Assembly: GCF_000518705.1 (NCBI RefSeq)
Contig: NZ_JAEC01000033.1
Location: 1-45,271, forward strand
DNA from: Shewanella colwelliana ATCC 39565
GTDB lineage: Bacteria > Pseudomonadota > Gammaproteobacteria > Enterobacterales > Shewanellaceae
Reading direction: 5' to 3'
Length of the DNA: 45,271 nt
How positions within the stretch are numbered: the first letter of the stretch is position 1; each line of letters begins with the position of its first letter. The notes under the pieces were generated by a model. That model did no database searches. It saw only the letters and a list, made by a program, of their open reading frames with translations, and was not told the DNA's origin. The translations under genes and the position numbers were made by a program. Positions 44,582 through 45,271 of this stretch are shown here, one piece after another.

Positions 44582-45184
44582 ATGGATATTTTTTCAGCCG
44601 CCGTTATGTTGTTTTTAATTATGGATCCCTTAGGGAATCTGCCAATTTTCGCTTCAATATTGCGCCATATCGATCCTAAAAAGAGACGCAGAGTACTGAT
44701 TCGCGAGTTGTTGTTTGCGTTGGGGATCATGCTGCTATTTCTATTTGCTGGTGAAGCAATCCTTAATTTTTTGAATTTGCGATCTGAGTCGGTCAGTATT
44801 GCTGGTGGCATTATCTTGTTCCTTATTGCGATTCGAATGATTTTCCCACAGCCTGGCGGCGTTGTTGGTTTGGCCGCAGGTGAGGAGCCGTTTATCGTTC
44901 CGATGGCGATTCCTTTAATGGCTGGCCCTTCGGTATTGGCGGCATTGATCCTATTAGCCCATACCGACAGTACCCGCATGGTGGACTGGACGATTGCGTT
45001 ATTGGCGGCCTGGGGCGCGAGTGCGGTGATTTTGCTCTTCTATAAGGTGTTTACTAAACTGCTTGGTGAGAAAGGCCTCACCGCGGTAGAAAGGCTGATG
45101 GGGATGGTACTGGTAATGATTTCTGTGCAGATGTTCCTTGATGGTGTTGCTAACTATATTGCGCATACGGGTCAGGTGAACTGA
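44582..45184 (+). CDS. yhgN: MarC/YhgN family membrane protein
   Basis: A 200-residue inner-membrane protein with about six helices. The segments LIMDPLGNLPIFASIL, DPKKRRRVLIRELLFALG, ESVSIAGGIILFLIAIRMIF and the loop PFIVPMAIPLMAGPSVLAALILL match YhgN of the MarC family; transport function remains unproved. The upstream 219-bp gap contains TTGAAA (44530-44535) and an AT-rich block that may hold its promoter, but spacing is not convincing. After the stop codon there is a strong extended -10 promoter and the octamer repeat. Confidence 0.92.
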   Translation: MDIFSAAVMLFLIMDPLGNLPIFASILRHIDPKKRRRVLIRELLFALGIMLLFLFAGEAILNFLNLRSESVSIAGGIILFLIAIRMIFPQPGGVVGLAAGEEPFIVPMAIPLMAGPSVLAALILLAHTDSTRMVDWTIALLAAWGASAVILLFYKVFTKLLGEKGLTAVERLMGMVLVMISVQMFLDGVANYIAHTGQVN

Positions 45185-45206
45185 TCGGTATTAAAACAGC
45201 GAGTGC

Positions 45207-45233
45207 TTGATTGGCTTGGGCGTTTGATATAAT
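45207..45233 (+). promoter_or_regulatory. Extended -10 promoter pointing out of the window
   Basis: TGA-TATAAT (45225-45233) is a perfect -10 box with the extended TGN. TTGATT at 45207-45212 is a possible -35 with a short 15-nt spacer. Transcription would begin at about 45240, at the first octamer repeat, toward a gene beyond the window. GGCTTGG (45213-45219) and CCAAGCC (45236-45242) also form a 7-bp inverted repeat around the -10 box. Confidence 0.6.
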
Positions 45234-45237
45234 TGCC

Positions 45238-45271
45238 AAGCCCTCAAGCCCTCAAGCCCTCAAGCCCTCAA
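45238..45271 (+). repeat. Octamer tandem repeat, cut by the window edge
   Basis: Four complete perfect copies of AAGCCCTC (45238-45269) plus two bases of a fifth. The unit is 8 bp, so copy-number change would shift any reading frame; here it appears to lie at the 5' end of a transcript. The array may continue beyond the window. Confidence 0.9.

Noticed and set aside
45238..45271. CRISPR array
   Set aside because: The repeat unit is 8 bp with no spacers, so it is a simple tandem repeat.

Overview
The window looks like an origin-proximal stretch of a Shewanella-type gammaproteobacterial chromosome. The basis is protein similarity recognised by eye (DcuB-, GpmI-, SecB-, HutC/U/H/I- and DUF3157-type proteins with Shewanella-like wording) and the order rrn end, gpmI-envC-ctpA-yibQ, yibN-secB-gpsA, mog, YtrA-type ABC locus, hut locus. 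No database search was possible. No integrase, transposase, tRNA or CRISPR array was seen, so this reads as core chromosome with some accessory envelope genes.

Layout. 1-280: end of an rRNA operon (spacer, 5S rRNA, terminator). 764-1481: a cysteine-cluster protein and an NsrR-like Fe-S repressor. 1491-6191 (minus): gpmI-envC-ctpA-yibQ operon. 6432-8592: yibN, secB, gpsA. 8669-14004: yhiN-like flavoprotein, dcuB-like dicarboxylate carrier, an NlpC/P60 lipoprotein, a diguanylate cyclase with a decayed receiver domain, mog and a small lipoprotein. 14210-15508: a 59-residue membrane protein divergent from a GlxA-type AraC regulator. 15516-22092: two ABC exporter operons facing away from a shared, repeat-rich operator. 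The left one carries a TAP-like hydrolase, a NatAB-like transporter, a superinfection-immunity-like protein and a PspB-like protein. The right one is a YtrA-type GntR regulator, an ATPase and a membrane protein.

22220-30966: long-chain acyl-CoA ligase, two hot-dog thioesterases, a GNAT protein, an orphan outer-membrane barrel, an MtnC-like HAD protein, a SEL1-repeat protein followed by an esterase-fold TPR protein, and three small proteins (GDCC zinc-ribbon type, PH-like, GFA family). 31146-36598: histidine utilisation, with hutI divergent from hutC-hutU-hutH around a HutC-type palindrome; together they convert histidine to formiminoglutamate. 36769-45184: thioesterase, DUF3157, outer-membrane barrel, MscS-type channel, LysE exporter, acyltransferase, SnoaL-like and NRDE proteins, a histidine-rich ZIP-permease fusion and a YhgN/MarC protein. 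The window ends inside an octamer tandem repeat just downstream of a strong -10 box.

Most interesting: the double ABC/envelope-stress locus with its common operator, the octamer repeat placed at a likely transcription start, the ZIP-permease fusion, and G8 tracts inside the GGEEF codons of the cyclase and in the leader of the esterase-like gene. Several genes use TTG or GTG starts; starts were moved where a ribosome binding site or promoter decided it.
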